NCBI GenBank assembly: GCA_902786545.1
Contig: CADACU010000014.1
Coordinates: 1 to 55,066 of the forward strand
From: an uncultured Anaerovibrio sp.
GTDB taxonomy: Bacteria; Bacillota; Negativicutes; Selenomonadales; Selenomonadaceae
Direction of reading: 5' to 3'
DNA: 55,066 nucleotides
Part shown: one piece after another, positions 37,413-45,928 of the stretch
How positions within the stretch are numbered: position 1 is the stretch's first letter
How the letters are laid out: every line of letters starts with the position of its first letter
The notes under the pieces: generated by a model
What the model saw: the letters and a program-made list of their open reading frames with translations, nothing else
Database searches by the model: none
Told to the model about the DNA's origin: nothing
Made by a program: the position numbers and the translations under genes

Positions 37413-37725
37413 ACCCCCTCAGACTGCTATGCAGTCAGCTCCCCAGTGGGGAGCCAAGAAGTACAATGTGGGATAGTCGATATCATAACCACTTAACCTC
37501 GTCTCCCTTGGGGAGCCAAGATGTACATGTAGGATAGTCGATATCATGACCACTTAACCTCGTCGCCAGTGTGGAGCCAAGAAATACAATGTGGTATAGT
37601 CGATATCATAACCACTTAACCTCGTCGCCAGTGGGGAGCTAAGACGTACAATGTGGTATAGTCGATATCATAACCACTTAACCTCGTCTCCCCTGGGGGA
37701 GATGTCACGAAGTGACAGAGGGGGT
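37413..37725 (+). repeat. Family B palindromic repeat B1 enclosing four 62-bp tandem units
   Basis: The element starts ACCCCCTC (37413) and ends GAGGGGGT (37725), complementary ends. The left inner hairpin is GACTGC-TAT-GCAGTC, the right GTCAC-GAA-GTGAC. Between them are four tandem units of 61-62 bp beginning at 37448, 37510, 37571 and 37633 and sharing the core AGTCGATATCATAACC. It begins 4 nt after the phosphohexomutase stop codon and fills this 348-bp gap. Confidence 0.9.
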
Positions 37726-37756
37726 CCACCATAAAATTGTATAAGGAGATAACATT

Positions 37757-39070
37757 ATGAACATTATCCTGCTATCCGGCGGGTCCGGTACTCGGCTGTG
37801 GCCTCTGTCCAATGATATCCGGTCCAAGCAGTTTATTAAAATTTTCAAAAATGACAGCAATGAATACGAGTCCATGGTGCAGCGGGTTTATCGCCAGATT
37901 AAAACCGTGGACAAGGACGCTGTAGTGACTATTGCCACTTCCGCCAAGCAGGTTTCCGTTATAAAAAATCAGTTGGGCAAGGATGTGGGGGTATCCGTGG
38001 AGCCGTGTCGGCGGGATACCTTTCCAGCCATAGTATTGGCCAGTGCCTATCTGGCGGATATAAAAGGGGTCGACCCGAATGAGCCGGTGGTGGTTTGTCC
38101 GGTGGATCCCTATGTAGATGATAGTTACTTTGAAGCCCTGGCCCAGCTGAGTCAGCAGGCGGCCAAGGGGGAAGCCAATCTGGTTCTTATGGGCATTGAG
38201 CCAACTTATCCCAGTGAAAAATACGGGTACATTATTCCTACCTCCAAAGACACCACCAGTGAGGTAGCGACTTTCAAGGAAAAACCGGATGTGGAAACGG
38301 CCAAACAATATATCAGTCAGGGTGCCCTGTGGAATGGTGGGGTTTTTGCCTATAAGCTGGGCTATGTGTTGGACAAAGCCCATTCACTGATGGATTTCGA
38401 TGATTATCACGATCTGTATGCCAAGTACGCTGATCTTACCAAAATCAGCTTTGACTATGCGGTGGTAGAAAAGGAAGACAAAATTCAGGTGCAGCGCTAT
38501 GGCGGCGCATGGAAGGATGTCGGTACTTGGAATACCTTGACAGAGTCCATGGCAGAGCACATTGTTGGTAAAGGTGTTATGGATGAAAAATGCCAAAATG
38601 TGCATATTCTGAATGATACGAGTTTGCCGGTATTGGCTATGGGCTTGCATGATGTGGTGATTTCCGTTAGTCCGGATGGTGTTTTGGTGTCTGATAAGGA
38701 AGACTCCGGCTATATAAAACCCTTTGTGCAGGATATTCAGCAGCAGGTTATGTTTGCCGAAAAATCCTGGGGCAGCTATCGGGTGCTGGATGTGGACGAC
38801 TCCAGCCTGACCATTAAGGTGGAGCTGCAGGCCGGAAAAAATATGAATTATCACAACCATAAAAATCGGGATGAGGTCTGGGTGGTACTGTCCGGTACCG
38901 GTCGTACCGTAGTGGATGGTATGGAGCAGAAAATTCATCCCGGGGATGTGGTGACCATGGAGGCAGGGTGCCGTCATACTGTATTTGCTGATAGCGAGCT
39001 GAAGATGATTGAGGTGCAGCTGGGGCAGGAAATCAGTGTGGAGGATAAGGAGAAATTTGAGCTGGAATGA
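37757..39070 (+). CDS. manC: Mannose-1-phosphate guanylyltransferase with C-terminal cupin
   Basis: This 437-residue enzyme makes GDP-mannose from mannose-1-phosphate and GTP. The N-terminal nucleotidyltransferase has LLSGGSGTRLWPLS, and FKEKP and WNGGVFAYK in the sugar-binding part. Residues about 330-437 are a type II mannose-6-phosphate isomerase cupin (NYHNHKNRDEVWVVLSGTG, HPGDVV). The whole is thus of the bifunctional ManC/AlgA type. The start is ATG 37757 behind AAGGAGAT. Its stop codon overlaps the manA start (ATGA), so the two are coupled. Confidence 0.94.
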   Translation: MNIILLSGGSGTRLWPLSNDIRSKQFIKIFKNDSNEYESMVQRVYRQIKTVDKDAVVTIATSAKQVSVIKNQLGKDVGVSVEPCRRDTFPAIVLASAYLADIKGVDPNEPVVVCPVDPYVDDSYFEALAQLSQQAAKGEANLVLMGIEPTYPSEKYGYIIPTSKDTTSEVATFKEKPDVETAKQYISQGALWNGGVFAYKLGYVLDKAHSLMDFDDYHDLYAKYADLTKISFDYAVVEKEDKIQVQRYGGAWKDVGTWNTLTESMAEHIVGKGVMDEKCQNVHILNDTSLPVLAMGLHDVVISVSPDGVLVSDKEDSGYIKPFVQDIQQQVMFAEKSWGSYRVLDVDDSSLTIKVELQAGKNMNYHNHKNRDEVWVVLSGTGRTVVDGMEQKIHPGDVVTMEAGCRHTVFADSELKMIEVQLGQEISVEDKEKFELE

Positions 39071-40053
39071 GGAATAAACCATTTTTGCTGCGGCCTTCCG
39101 GCAAGGATTATATCTGGGGCGGACGCAGATTGAACGATGATTTTGCCAAAAACATAGATATGAATCCACTGGCCGAAACCTGGGAATGCTCCACCCATCC
39201 GGACGGGCCCAGTTATGCGGCCAGCGGGGAATATTCCGGTGAAAGCCTTACTCATATTCTGCACAAGCATCCGGAATATTTGGGGTCCCATCCTCGGACG
39301 CAAGGAGAATTGCCTATTCTGATTAAATTCATCGATGCCAAGCAGAATTTGTCGGTACAGGTTCATCCGGATGATGAATATGCCCGTCAGTATGAAGGGG
39401 GGCAGCTGGGCAAGACAGAGATGTGGTATGTCCTGGATGCCAAGCCGGATACCCAGCTGGTATATGGCCTGAACCACACTATGACAGCTGATAGCTTGCG
39501 CCGCAGTATAGAGAAGGGGACATTGGAACGACATCTGCAACGGGTACCCATCCAGCCGGATGATGTGTTTTACATAGAGGCTGGCACCATTCATGCCATT
39601 GGAGCCGGGGCTCTGGTGGCGGAAATCCAGGAAAATTCCAATCTGACTTATCGGCTTTATGATTACAACCGGGTGGACAAGACGGGAAAACAGCGGCCTT
39701 TGCACATTGACAAGGCTTTGGCGGTGGCCAACCTAAATAGTGCAGAACAGCCCCGGCAGCCCATCCGGTCCCTTAAATATAGGCAGGGCTGTGCTACGGA
39801 GCTGTTATGCCGGTGCAAGTATTTTGAAGTAAATCGAATGCTGATTAACACGGAGCGGGTAAAACAGCTGGTGGAATACCGGGCGGATGAAAATTCCTTC
39901 CGGGTTTTGTTGTGTACCAATGGCTGCGGGACGATTTTTATGGATGACGGGGAGTATATCAAGTTTTTCCGGGGAGACTGCATTTTCTTTCCAGCGGATT
40001 CCCAGGCAGTCTGTCTCCATGGCAAGGCCCAATTTCTCGATGTAAGGGGCTAA
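39067..40053 (+). CDS. manA: Class I mannose-6-phosphate isomerase
   Basis: ManA interconverts fructose-6-phosphate and mannose-6-phosphate and binds zinc. The 328-residue protein has YIWGGRRL, ETWECSTHP, KFIDAKQNLSVQVHPDD and KTEMWYVL with metal-ligand residues. The active-site stretch YIEAGTIHAIGAG and the motif IQENSNLTYRLYDYNRVD are also present. This is the short, Firmicute-type form. Overlap with manC by 4 nt shows one transcript and coupled translation. It seems redundant with the isomerase domain of ManC; one may serve mannose use and the other synthesis. Confidence 0.95.
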   Translation: MRNKPFLLRPSGKDYIWGGRRLNDDFAKNIDMNPLAETWECSTHPDGPSYAASGEYSGESLTHILHKHPEYLGSHPRTQGELPILIKFIDAKQNLSVQVHPDDEYARQYEGGQLGKTEMWYVLDAKPDTQLVYGLNHTMTADSLRRSIEKGTLERHLQRVPIQPDDVFYIEAGTIHAIGAGALVAEIQENSNLTYRLYDYNRVDKTGKQRPLHIDKALAVANLNSAEQPRQPIRSLKYRQGCATELLCRCKYFEVNRMLINTERVKQLVEYRADENSFRVLLCTNGCGTIFMDDGEYIKFFRGDCIFFPADSQAVCLHGKAQFLDVRG

Positions 40054-40062
40054 CATGACTAG

Positions 40063-40232
40063 GAATGCCCTGCGGCATATAAGACCTCATTCGTCAGCTG
40101 CGCTGACACCGACGGAGCTTTGCTCCTAGTGCCTGTAGGTGCTTCCCCAGAGGGGAAGGCAGGATTCAAGCCTTCTCCCTTGGAGAAGGTGGCACACGAA
40201 GTGTGACGGATGAGGTTTAACCCGAAGGGAAT
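40063..40232 (+). repeat. Family A palindromic repeat A1
   Basis: It starts GAATGCC-(C)TGC-GGCATATA and ends CCCGAAGGGAA. It contains CCTCATTCG near the left and CGGATGAGGT near the right, with inner hairpins TCAGC-TGC-GCTGA, GGAGC-TTT-GCTCC and CTTCCCCAGAGGGGAAG. It begins 9 nt after the manA stop codon. It is a more divergent member, and the right half reads GGCACACGAAGTGTGAC. Confidence 0.8.
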
Positions 40233-40277
40233 AGAAGGTTTTAATCGATATCTTAGCTGTTACTTATTTGCTAAAAA

Positions 40278-40286
40278 TGCTATAAT
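40278..40286 (+). promoter_or_regulatory. Extended -10 promoter for galU
   Basis: TGCTATAAT (40278-40286) is a perfect extended -10 box with a weak -35 (GTTACT, 16 bp upstream). It lies after repeat A1 and leaves a leader of about 220 nt. Confidence 0.6.
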
Positions 40287-40305
40287 ATAACGAGCTTTAA
40301 GATGT

Positions 40306-40453
40306 CCCCCACCTCTTTAGGTGGGGGGAAACAAACTACAACAGCTGGCGAGCATATCTCCCAGCTCGTTGCGACGCGAAGCTAGTCCTTTAGGGAAACG
40401 CTAATTGGAAGATTTTTCTTCTAAAGATAATTGGAAGATTTTTCTTCTAAAGA
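40306..40453 (+). promoter_or_regulatory. Structured galU leader with hairpin and 26-bp duplication
   Basis: A strong 9-bp stem CCCCCACCT/AGGTGGGGG (40306-40314 with 40319-40327) is followed by a fragment resembling part of repeat A2 (GCGACGCGAAG; CTAGTCCTTTAGGG). A perfect tandem duplication of 26 bp then follows (40402-40427 and 40428-40453). Each copy carries TCTTCTAAAGA, and the second runs on to TCTTCTAAAGAAGA. The galU start codon is 62 nt further on. No known riboswitch is recognised. Confidence 0.6.
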
Positions 40454-40514
40454 AGAAAAATTTGAACAATGGCGTTATAACGATATAAAACTTTTAGATA
40501 CTGGAGAGTATGCC

Positions 40515-41384
40515 ATGCGGAAAATAAAAAAAGCAGTTATACCGGCCGCTGGTTTCGGTACCAGATTTTTGCCGGCAACCAAGGCAACGCCGAAGGAAAT
40601 GCTGCCCATTGTTGACAAACCGACAATTCAATATATTGTCGAGGAAGCGCTGGCCAGCGGCATTGAGGAAATTCTTATTATCAGCGGACATGCCAAACGA
40701 GCCATTGAAGATCATTTTGACTCGGCCCCGGTGCTGGAGGCTATGCTGGCGGAAAAGCACAAGGACGATTTGCTGGCCATGGTGCGGGAAACCGCTGACA
40801 TAAACATTCATTATATTCGCCAAAAGTATATGCGAGGTCTGGGGGATGCCATTTTGTGCGCCCGGTCTTTTATGGGCAATGACCCATTTGCGGTGCTGTT
40901 AGGTGATGATGTGGTGTATAATCCGGATAAACCTGCTCTAAAGCAGCTTATTGATATTCACGACGCCTACGGTGGCAGTGTTCTTGGTTGCCAACTGGTA
41001 CCGGATGAAAGCATCAGCTCTTATGGGGTGGTAGCCGGTGAGGAAATAAATGGGGCCAACCTGTTAAAGGTAACGGATATGATTGAAAAACCGTCGGTGG
41101 AGGAAGCTCCCAGCAATATGGCGGTTTTGGGCCGGTATATTATTTCGGCATCAATTTTTGATATATTGGAGCAGACCCAGCCAGGCAAAGGTGGCGAAAT
41201 CCAGCTTACCGATGCACTGAAGGTGTTGGCTAAAAGCGAGCCGGTCTGGGCGTATAATTTTACCGGCAAACGCTATGATGTAGGTGATAAGCTGGGCTTT
41301 TTGCGGGCTACCGTGGAATTTGCCCTGCGCCGGGAGGATTTGGGCGAAGACTTCAGGGCTTATCTTAAAAATTTACAGTTGTAA
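40515..41384 (+). CDS. galU: UTP--glucose-1-phosphate uridylyltransferase
   Basis: GalU makes UDP-glucose from glucose-1-phosphate and UTP. The 289-residue protein has KAVIPAAGFGTRFLPATKA, PKEMLPIVDKPTIQYIVEEA, GLGDAILCA and GDDVVYNP, which are textbook for this family. Start: ATG 40515 after GGAGAG; in-frame codons from 40431 are preceded by repeat sequence and lack conservation. galE follows after 12 bp, so UDP-glucose and UDP-galactose are made from one transcript. Confidence 0.96.
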   Translation: MRKIKKAVIPAAGFGTRFLPATKATPKEMLPIVDKPTIQYIVEEALASGIEEILIISGHAKRAIEDHFDSAPVLEAMLAEKHKDDLLAMVRETADINIHYIRQKYMRGLGDAILCARSFMGNDPFAVLLGDDVVYNPDKPALKQLIDIHDAYGGSVLGCQLVPDESISSYGVVAGEEINGANLLKVTDMIEKPSVEEAPSNMAVLGRYIISASIFDILEQTQPGKGGEIQLTDALKVLAKSEPVWAYNFTGKRYDVGDKLGFLRATVEFALRREDLGEDFRAYLKNLQL

Positions 41385-41396
41385 GGAGTCGATATT

Positions 41397-42410
41397 ATGA
41401 AAATACTATTGGCAGGCGGAGCCGGATATATCGGCTCACATATAGCGTTGGCCCTGCTGGAAAATGGCCAGGATGTGGTGGTCATGGATAATTTTGACAA
41501 TAGTAGCCCGGAGGCCATAATGCGGGTGGAGGAAATGACCGGTCAGACCGTCAGCCTCTACGAAGCAGATGTAACCAATAAAAAGGTGACATTGGCAGTA
41601 TTTAAAAAGGAAAAGCCGGATTGTGTCATTCATTTGGCTGGTTTAAAGGCGGTGGGGGAGTCCATCGAGCAGCCGATTCGCTATTATCGGAACAACATTG
41701 ATACCACATTGACCTTGTTGGAATGTATGGCCAAGACTGGCTGTAAGAATATCGTATTTTCTTCTTCGGCCACAGTTTATGGCGAGGAAAATGCTGCACC
41801 GTGCCATGAAAAGATGCCGAAGGGTAAGTGCAGCAATCCATATGGCTGGACTAAGTCCATGATGGAGCAGATTTTACAGGATGCCTCCGTAGCGGATAAG
41901 GATATGAGTGTGGTTTTGTTACGGTATTTCAACCCGATTGGCGCCCACGAGTCAGGTCGGATTGGTGAAAATCCTCGGGGTATACCAAACAATCTGATGC
42001 CATATGTGACTCAGGTAGCCGTTGGTAAACGGGACAAGCTGACAATCTTTGGGGATGATTATGATACTCCGGATGGCACCTGTCTGCGGGATTATATCCA
42101 TATAATGGATTTAGCGGAGGGCCATTTGAAAGCAGTGGATTTCTGTGTGGAGAATAAAGGCACTGAGATTATCAATCTGGGTACCGGACAGCCATACAGC
42201 GTGCTGGATATTGTAAAAACCTTTGAAAAGGTGAATAATATACAGGTTCCATATGAGATTGGGCCACGCCGGGGTGGCGATTTGCCAGCGGTGTATGCAG
42301 ATGTGTCCAAGGCAGAAAAGGTACTGGGCTGGAAAGCTAAGCGGACCTTGGCGGATATGTGCCGTGACAGCTGGAACTGGCAAAAAAATAATCCGGAAGG
42401 ATATGAATAA
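41397..42410 (+). CDS. galE: UDP-glucose 4-epimerase
   Basis: GalE interconverts UDP-glucose and UDP-galactose with NAD. The 337-residue SDR protein has the glycine motif GGAGYIGSH, VVMDNFDNS, the Ser/Thr region FSSSATVYG, the catalytic YGWTKSM and the conserved RYFNPIGAH. The start is ATG 41397 after AAGGAGTCG. It is the second gene of galU-galE. Its stop codon is followed after 4 nt by repeat B2. Confidence 0.97.
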   Translation: MKILLAGGAGYIGSHIALALLENGQDVVVMDNFDNSSPEAIMRVEEMTGQTVSLYEADVTNKKVTLAVFKKEKPDCVIHLAGLKAVGESIEQPIRYYRNNIDTTLTLLECMAKTGCKNIVFSSSATVYGEENAAPCHEKMPKGKCSNPYGWTKSMMEQILQDASVADKDMSVVLLRYFNPIGAHESGRIGENPRGIPNNLMPYVTQVAVGKRDKLTIFGDDYDTPDGTCLRDYIHIMDLAEGHLKAVDFCVENKGTEIINLGTGQPYSVLDIVKTFEKVNNIQVPYEIGPRRGGDLPAVYADVSKAEKVLGWKAKRTLADMCRDSWNWQKNNPEGYE

Positions 42411-42414
42411 GAGG

Positions 42415-42566
42415 ACCCCCTCTGTCACTTCGTGACATCTCCCCAGTGGGGAGACAAGATATTGGGTGTTTATGACATCTCCCCAGTGGGGAGATAAGTT
42501 GAGCAGAGTTATTTAAAACTTCTTGCCTCCCTTGGGGGAGGTGGTTGCATAGCAATCGGAGGGGGT
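42415..42566 (+). repeat. Family B palindromic repeat B2
   Basis: It starts ACCCCCTC and ends GGAGGGGGT. The left hairpin is GTCAC-TTC-GTGAC and the right is GGTTGC-ATA-GCAATC. Inside, CTCCCCAGTGGGGAGA occurs twice. It begins 4 nt after the galE stop and fills the gap before ychF. Confidence 0.88.
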
Positions 42567-42615
42567 GACTCTGTTTGGCTAAAGTTTAATAATAACAATT
42601 AGGGAGAAATAAGAA

Positions 42616-43722
42616 TTGAGTAATTTAGAAGTAGGTATAGTAGGCTTGCCAAATGTGGGCAAGAGCACATTATTTAATGCAATCACCAAGGCGGGGGCTG
42701 AAGCGGCCAATTACCCGTTTTGTACCATTGAGCCAAATGTAGGTATTGTGGAGGTGCCGGACCAGCGTCTGCAGGTTCTGCACGAAATGTATGACTCCAA
42801 GAAAACTACGCCGGCGGCTTTTCGGTTTGTGGATATTGCCGGTCTGGTAAAAGGGGCGTCCAAGGGTGAGGGCTTGGGCAACAAGTTTTTGGAGCATATT
42901 CGTCAAGTGGATGCAGTGGCTCAGGTGGTTCGTTGCTTTGATGATGGGGATATTACTCATGTGGAAGGCTCCATTGATCCTATCCGTGATATTGAAATCA
43001 TTAACACTGAGCTCTGTCTGGCGGATTTGGAGGTGCTGGAGCGCCGTCTGCAGAAGGTAACCAAGCTGGCCAAGTCCGGGGCGAAGGAAGCCAAAGCGGA
43101 AATTCCTGTATTAGAAAAAATCAAGGCGGCACTGGACGAGGGCAAGACCGTCCGCAGTGTAGGTTTGACTGATGATGAACAGGAAATTATCAAGGAAATG
43201 AATTTCCTTACCCTAAAGCCAACTCTGTTTGTGGCCAATGTTAGCGAAGATGAGGTAACCACTGCTGACACGGATAATCCCCATGTACAACGGGTAAAGG
43301 AATATGCCAAAACCGAGGGGGCCGAAGTGGTGACTATTTCGGCCCGGGTGGAGTCGGAGATTGCTGAGCTGGATGAGGCGGAGGCCAAGGAGTTCCTAGC
43401 TGATATGGGCTTGCAGGAGTCAGGGTTGGAAAAGCTGATAAAGGCTGCCTTTGATTTGCTGGGCTTGATGACCTTCCTTACGGCTGGACCGGATGAATGC
43501 CGGGCTTGGACTATTGTCAAGGGGACCACGGCACCAAAAGCGGCCGGCAAAATACACTCCGATATTGAGCGGGGCTTTATCCGGGCTGAGATTGTGAATT
43601 ACGACGATTTGGTTGCGGCCGGTTCTACGGCGGCGGCCCGGGAAAAGGGACAGGTCCGTCTGGAAGGCAAGGACTACATTATGCAGGACGGCGATGTAAC
43701 CTATTTCCGCTTTAATGTTTAA
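42616..43722 (+). CDS. ychF: YchF/Ola1 family P-loop NTPase
   Basis: YchF is an Obg-related, ribosome-associated ATPase found nearly everywhere in life. The 368-residue protein has GIVGLPNVGKSTLFNAIT (P-loop), the switch II region VDIAGLVKGASKGEGLGNKFL with DIAG in place of DTAG, NV-SE in the nucleotide-specificity region (FVANVSED), a coiled-coil insert (about 125-165), and a C-terminal TGS-type domain ending DVTYFRFNV. The start is TTG 42616 after GGGAGAA. It is unrelated in function to the neighbouring sugar genes and is framed by repeats B2 and A2. Confidence 0.97.
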   Translation: MSNLEVGIVGLPNVGKSTLFNAITKAGAEAANYPFCTIEPNVGIVEVPDQRLQVLHEMYDSKKTTPAAFRFVDIAGLVKGASKGEGLGNKFLEHIRQVDAVAQVVRCFDDGDITHVEGSIDPIRDIEIINTELCLADLEVLERRLQKVTKLAKSGAKEAKAEIPVLEKIKAALDEGKTVRSVGLTDDEQEIIKEMNFLTLKPTLFVANVSEDEVTTADTDNPHVQRVKEYAKTEGAEVVTISARVESEIAELDEAEAKEFLADMGLQESGLEKLIKAAFDLLGLMTFLTAGPDECRAWTIVKGTTAPKAAGKIHSDIERGFIRAEIVNYDDLVAAGSTAAAREKGQVRLEGKDYIMQDGDVTYFRFNV

Positions 43723-43737
43723 TAGCCCGTTGGGATG

Positions 43738-43866
43738 TACCTCATCCGCCTAGTCCTTTAGGGCTTCGCGTCGCAAGCTCGGCACCTTCCCCATAGGGGG
43801 AGGCAAAAAAAGCCCTCCTCTCTGGGGAGGGTGCCCGAAGGGCGGGTGAGGTTTTACCCGAAGGGT
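43738..43866 (+). repeat. Family A palindromic repeat A2
   Basis: It starts ACCTCATCCGCC and ends CGGGTGAGGT-tttACCCGAAGGG. Inner hairpins are CTTCCCCATAGGGGGAG, CCTCCTCTCTGGGGAGGGTG and GCCCGAAGGGC. It lies 16 nt after the ychF stop codon. The usual GAATGCC left end is not well conserved. Confidence 0.8.
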
Positions 43867-43885
43867 ATTTAATAGGAGTTCGTTT

Positions 43886-44794
43886 ATGAAGGGTATTATT
43901 CTGGCGGGAGGGTCGGGCACCCGGCTCTATCCCCTTACCATGGTAACCTCCAAGCAGCTGTTACCGGTTTATGACAAGCCAATGATTTATTATCCCATGT
44001 CGGTGCTGATGCGGGCTGGCATTCGGGATATTCTTATTATTTCTACACCACAGGACACCCCGCGCTTCCAGTCCCTGTTAGGGGATGGCAGCCAGTTTGG
44101 GGTGCGGTTGTCCTATGCTGTACAGCCTAGCCCGGATGGCTTGGCGCAGGCCTTTATTATTGGTGAGGACTTTATTGGCAATGATACCGTAGCCATGGTG
44201 CTGGGGGATAATATCTTTGCCGGACACGGCCTTACCAAGCGCCTGTTAGCGGCGGTGAATAATGCGGAAACCGGCCGGGGAGCCACTGTATTTGGGTATT
44301 ATGTGGACGATCCGGAGCGGTTTGGTATTGTGGAATTTGACCAGCAGGGCAAGGCAGTATCCATTGAGGAAAAACCGACGAACCCAAAGAGCAATTACTG
44401 TGTTACGGGATTATATTTTTACGACAACAAGGTAGTGGACTATGCCAAGTCATTAACGCCAAGTGCTCGGGGAGAGCTGGAGATTACCGATTTAAATCGA
44501 ATTTATCTGTCCCGGGGAGCGCTGAATGTGGAGCTATTGGGACAGGGCTTCACTTGGCTGGACACCGGAACCCATGAATCTTTGGTGGATGCAACCAATT
44601 TCGTCAAGACGGTGGAAAGCCACCAGCATCGTAAGATTGCCTGTTTGGAGGAAATTGCTTATCTGAACGGGTGGATTACCAAAGAGGATGTGCTGAGGGT
44701 GTATGAAGTATTGAAGAAAAACCAGTATGGCCAATATCTCAAGGATGTCCTGGATGGAAAATATATTGATGTGACCCCCTCAGTCACTTCGTGA
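43886..44794 (+). CDS. rfbA: Glucose-1-phosphate thymidylyltransferase
   Basis: RfbA (RmlA) makes dTDP-glucose from glucose-1-phosphate and dTTP, the first step to dTDP-rhamnose. The 302-residue protein has [42 protein letters not shown] and [10 protein letters not shown]. Start: ATG 43886 after AGGAG. The last six residues (TPSVTS) and the stop codon are provided by repeat B3, which starts at codon 297; the original C terminus has evidently been replaced or extended. The core enzyme appears complete. Confidence 0.97.
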   Translation: MKGIILAGGSGTRLYPLTMVTSKQLLPVYDKPMIYYPMSVLMRAGIRDILIISTPQDTPRFQSLLGDGSQFGVRLSYAVQPSPDGLAQAFIIGEDFIGNDTVAMVLGDNIFAGHGLTKRLLAAVNNAETGRGATVFGYYVDDPERFGIVEFDQQGKAVSIEEKPTNPKSNYCVTGLYFYDNKVVDYAKSLTPSARGELEITDLNRIYLSRGALNVELLGQGFTWLDTGTHESLVDATNFVKTVESHQHRKIACLEEIAYLNGWITKEDVLRVYEVLKKNQYGQYLKDVLDGKYIDVTPSVTS

Positions 44795-44920
44795 CAGCTC
44801 CCCTCAGGGGAGCCGAGTAGGGGTGCTATCATACTTGCCTCCCTAAGAGAGGCCGAGTAGGGGTTGGTGCTATCGATACTTGCCTCCCTTGGGGGAGGTG
44901 GTCGAAAGACCGGTGGGGGT
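44774..44920 (+). repeat. Family B palindromic repeat B3, overlapping the rfbA 3' end
   Basis: It starts ACCCCCTC within rfbA and ends GGTGGGGGT. The left hairpin is GTCAC-TTC-GTGAC, containing the rfbA stop TGA; the right is GGTC-GAAA-GACC. CTCCCCTCAGGGGAG lies inside, and a TAGGGGT(T)G-containing segment is partly duplicated in the middle. Confidence 0.88.
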
Positions 44921-44950
44921 AATTATACATAATAGATAAGAGGAATAAAT

Positions 44951-45928
44951 ATGACTATAATTGTTACCGGGGGAGCCGGGTTTATTGGCAGTAATTTTGT
45001 TTACTATATGCTAAAGACCCACCCTGATTACCGAATCGTTTGTCTGGACAAGCTGACCTATGCCGGAAACTTATCCACGCTGGAGCCAATAATGGATAAT
45101 CCCGCTTTTCGCTTTGTCAAGGCGGATATTTGTGATCGGGTGGCAGTGGATAAATTGTTTGAAGAAGAACATCCGGATATGGTGGTAAATTTTGCGGCGG
45201 AAAGTCATGTGGACCGGTCTATTGAGGATCCGGGGATTTTTTTGCAGACCAATATTATCGGTACCTCTGTGTTGATGGATGCTTGCCGAAAATATGGCAT
45301 AAAGCGGTATCATCAGGTGTCTACGGATGAGGTCTACGGGGACTTGCCGTTGGATAGGCCGGATTTGTTTTTCACGGAAGAAACCCCGATACATACCAGT
45401 TCACCATACAGCAGCTCCAAAGCGGGGGCTGATTTGCTGGTAATGGCGTATCACCGCACCTATGGATTGCCGGTGACCATTAGCCGGTGCAGCAACAACT
45501 ATGGACCGTACCATTTTCCGGAAAAGCTCATTCCATTGATGATTACCAATGCCTTGGCGGATAAGCCCCTGCCGGTGTACGGCGAAGGAGTTAATGTGCG
45601 GGATTGGCTCTATGTAGAAGACCATTGCCGGGCTATTGATTTGATTATTCATAAAAGTGCTGTGGGAGAGATTTACAATATCGGCGGGCACAATGAAATG
45701 CGTAACATTGATATTGTAAAGCTGATTTGCCAGGAGCTGGGTAAGCCGGAAAGCCTGATTACCTATGTGACGGACCGCAAGGGGCATGATATGCGGTATG
45801 CCATTGACCCAACGAAAATTCATCGGGATTTGGGCTGGTTGCCGGAGACGAAATTCGCCGATGGAATAAAGAAGACAATTAAGTGGTATTTGGACAATGA
45901 AGACTGGTGGAGGCCACTGCTGAAATGA
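44951..45928 (+). CDS. rfbB: dTDP-glucose 4,6-dehydratase
   Basis: RfbB (RmlB) converts dTDP-glucose to dTDP-4-keto-6-deoxyglucose with NAD. The 325-residue SDR protein has [34 protein letters not shown] with the catalytic Asp-Glu pair, and [12 protein letters not shown] (catalytic Tyr-x3-Lys). [18 protein letters not shown] is also present. The start is ATG 44951 behind AGAGGAA. The stop codon overlaps the rfbD start (ATGA), so rfbB and rfbD form a coupled pair. Confidence 0.97.
   Translation: MTIIVTGGAGFIGSNFVYYMLKTHPDYRIVCLDKLTYAGNLSTLEPIMDNPAFRFVKADICDRVAVDKLFEEEHPDMVVNFAAESHVDRSIEDPGIFLQTNIIGTSVLMDACRKYGIKRYHQVSTDEVYGDLPLDRPDLFFTEETPIHTSSPYSSSKAGADLLVMAYHRTYGLPVTISRCSNNYGPYHFPEKLIPLMITNALADKPLPVYGEGVNVRDWLYVEDHCRAIDLIIHKSAVGEIYNIGGHNEMRNIDIVKLICQELGKPESLITYVTDRKGHDMRYAIDPTKIHRDLGWLPETKFADGIKKTIKWYLDNEDWWRPLLK

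Noticed and set aside
37448-37694. Possible CRISPR array
   Set aside because: The units are continuous 62-bp tandem copies without unique spacers, lie inside a B palindrome, and no cas genes are nearby.
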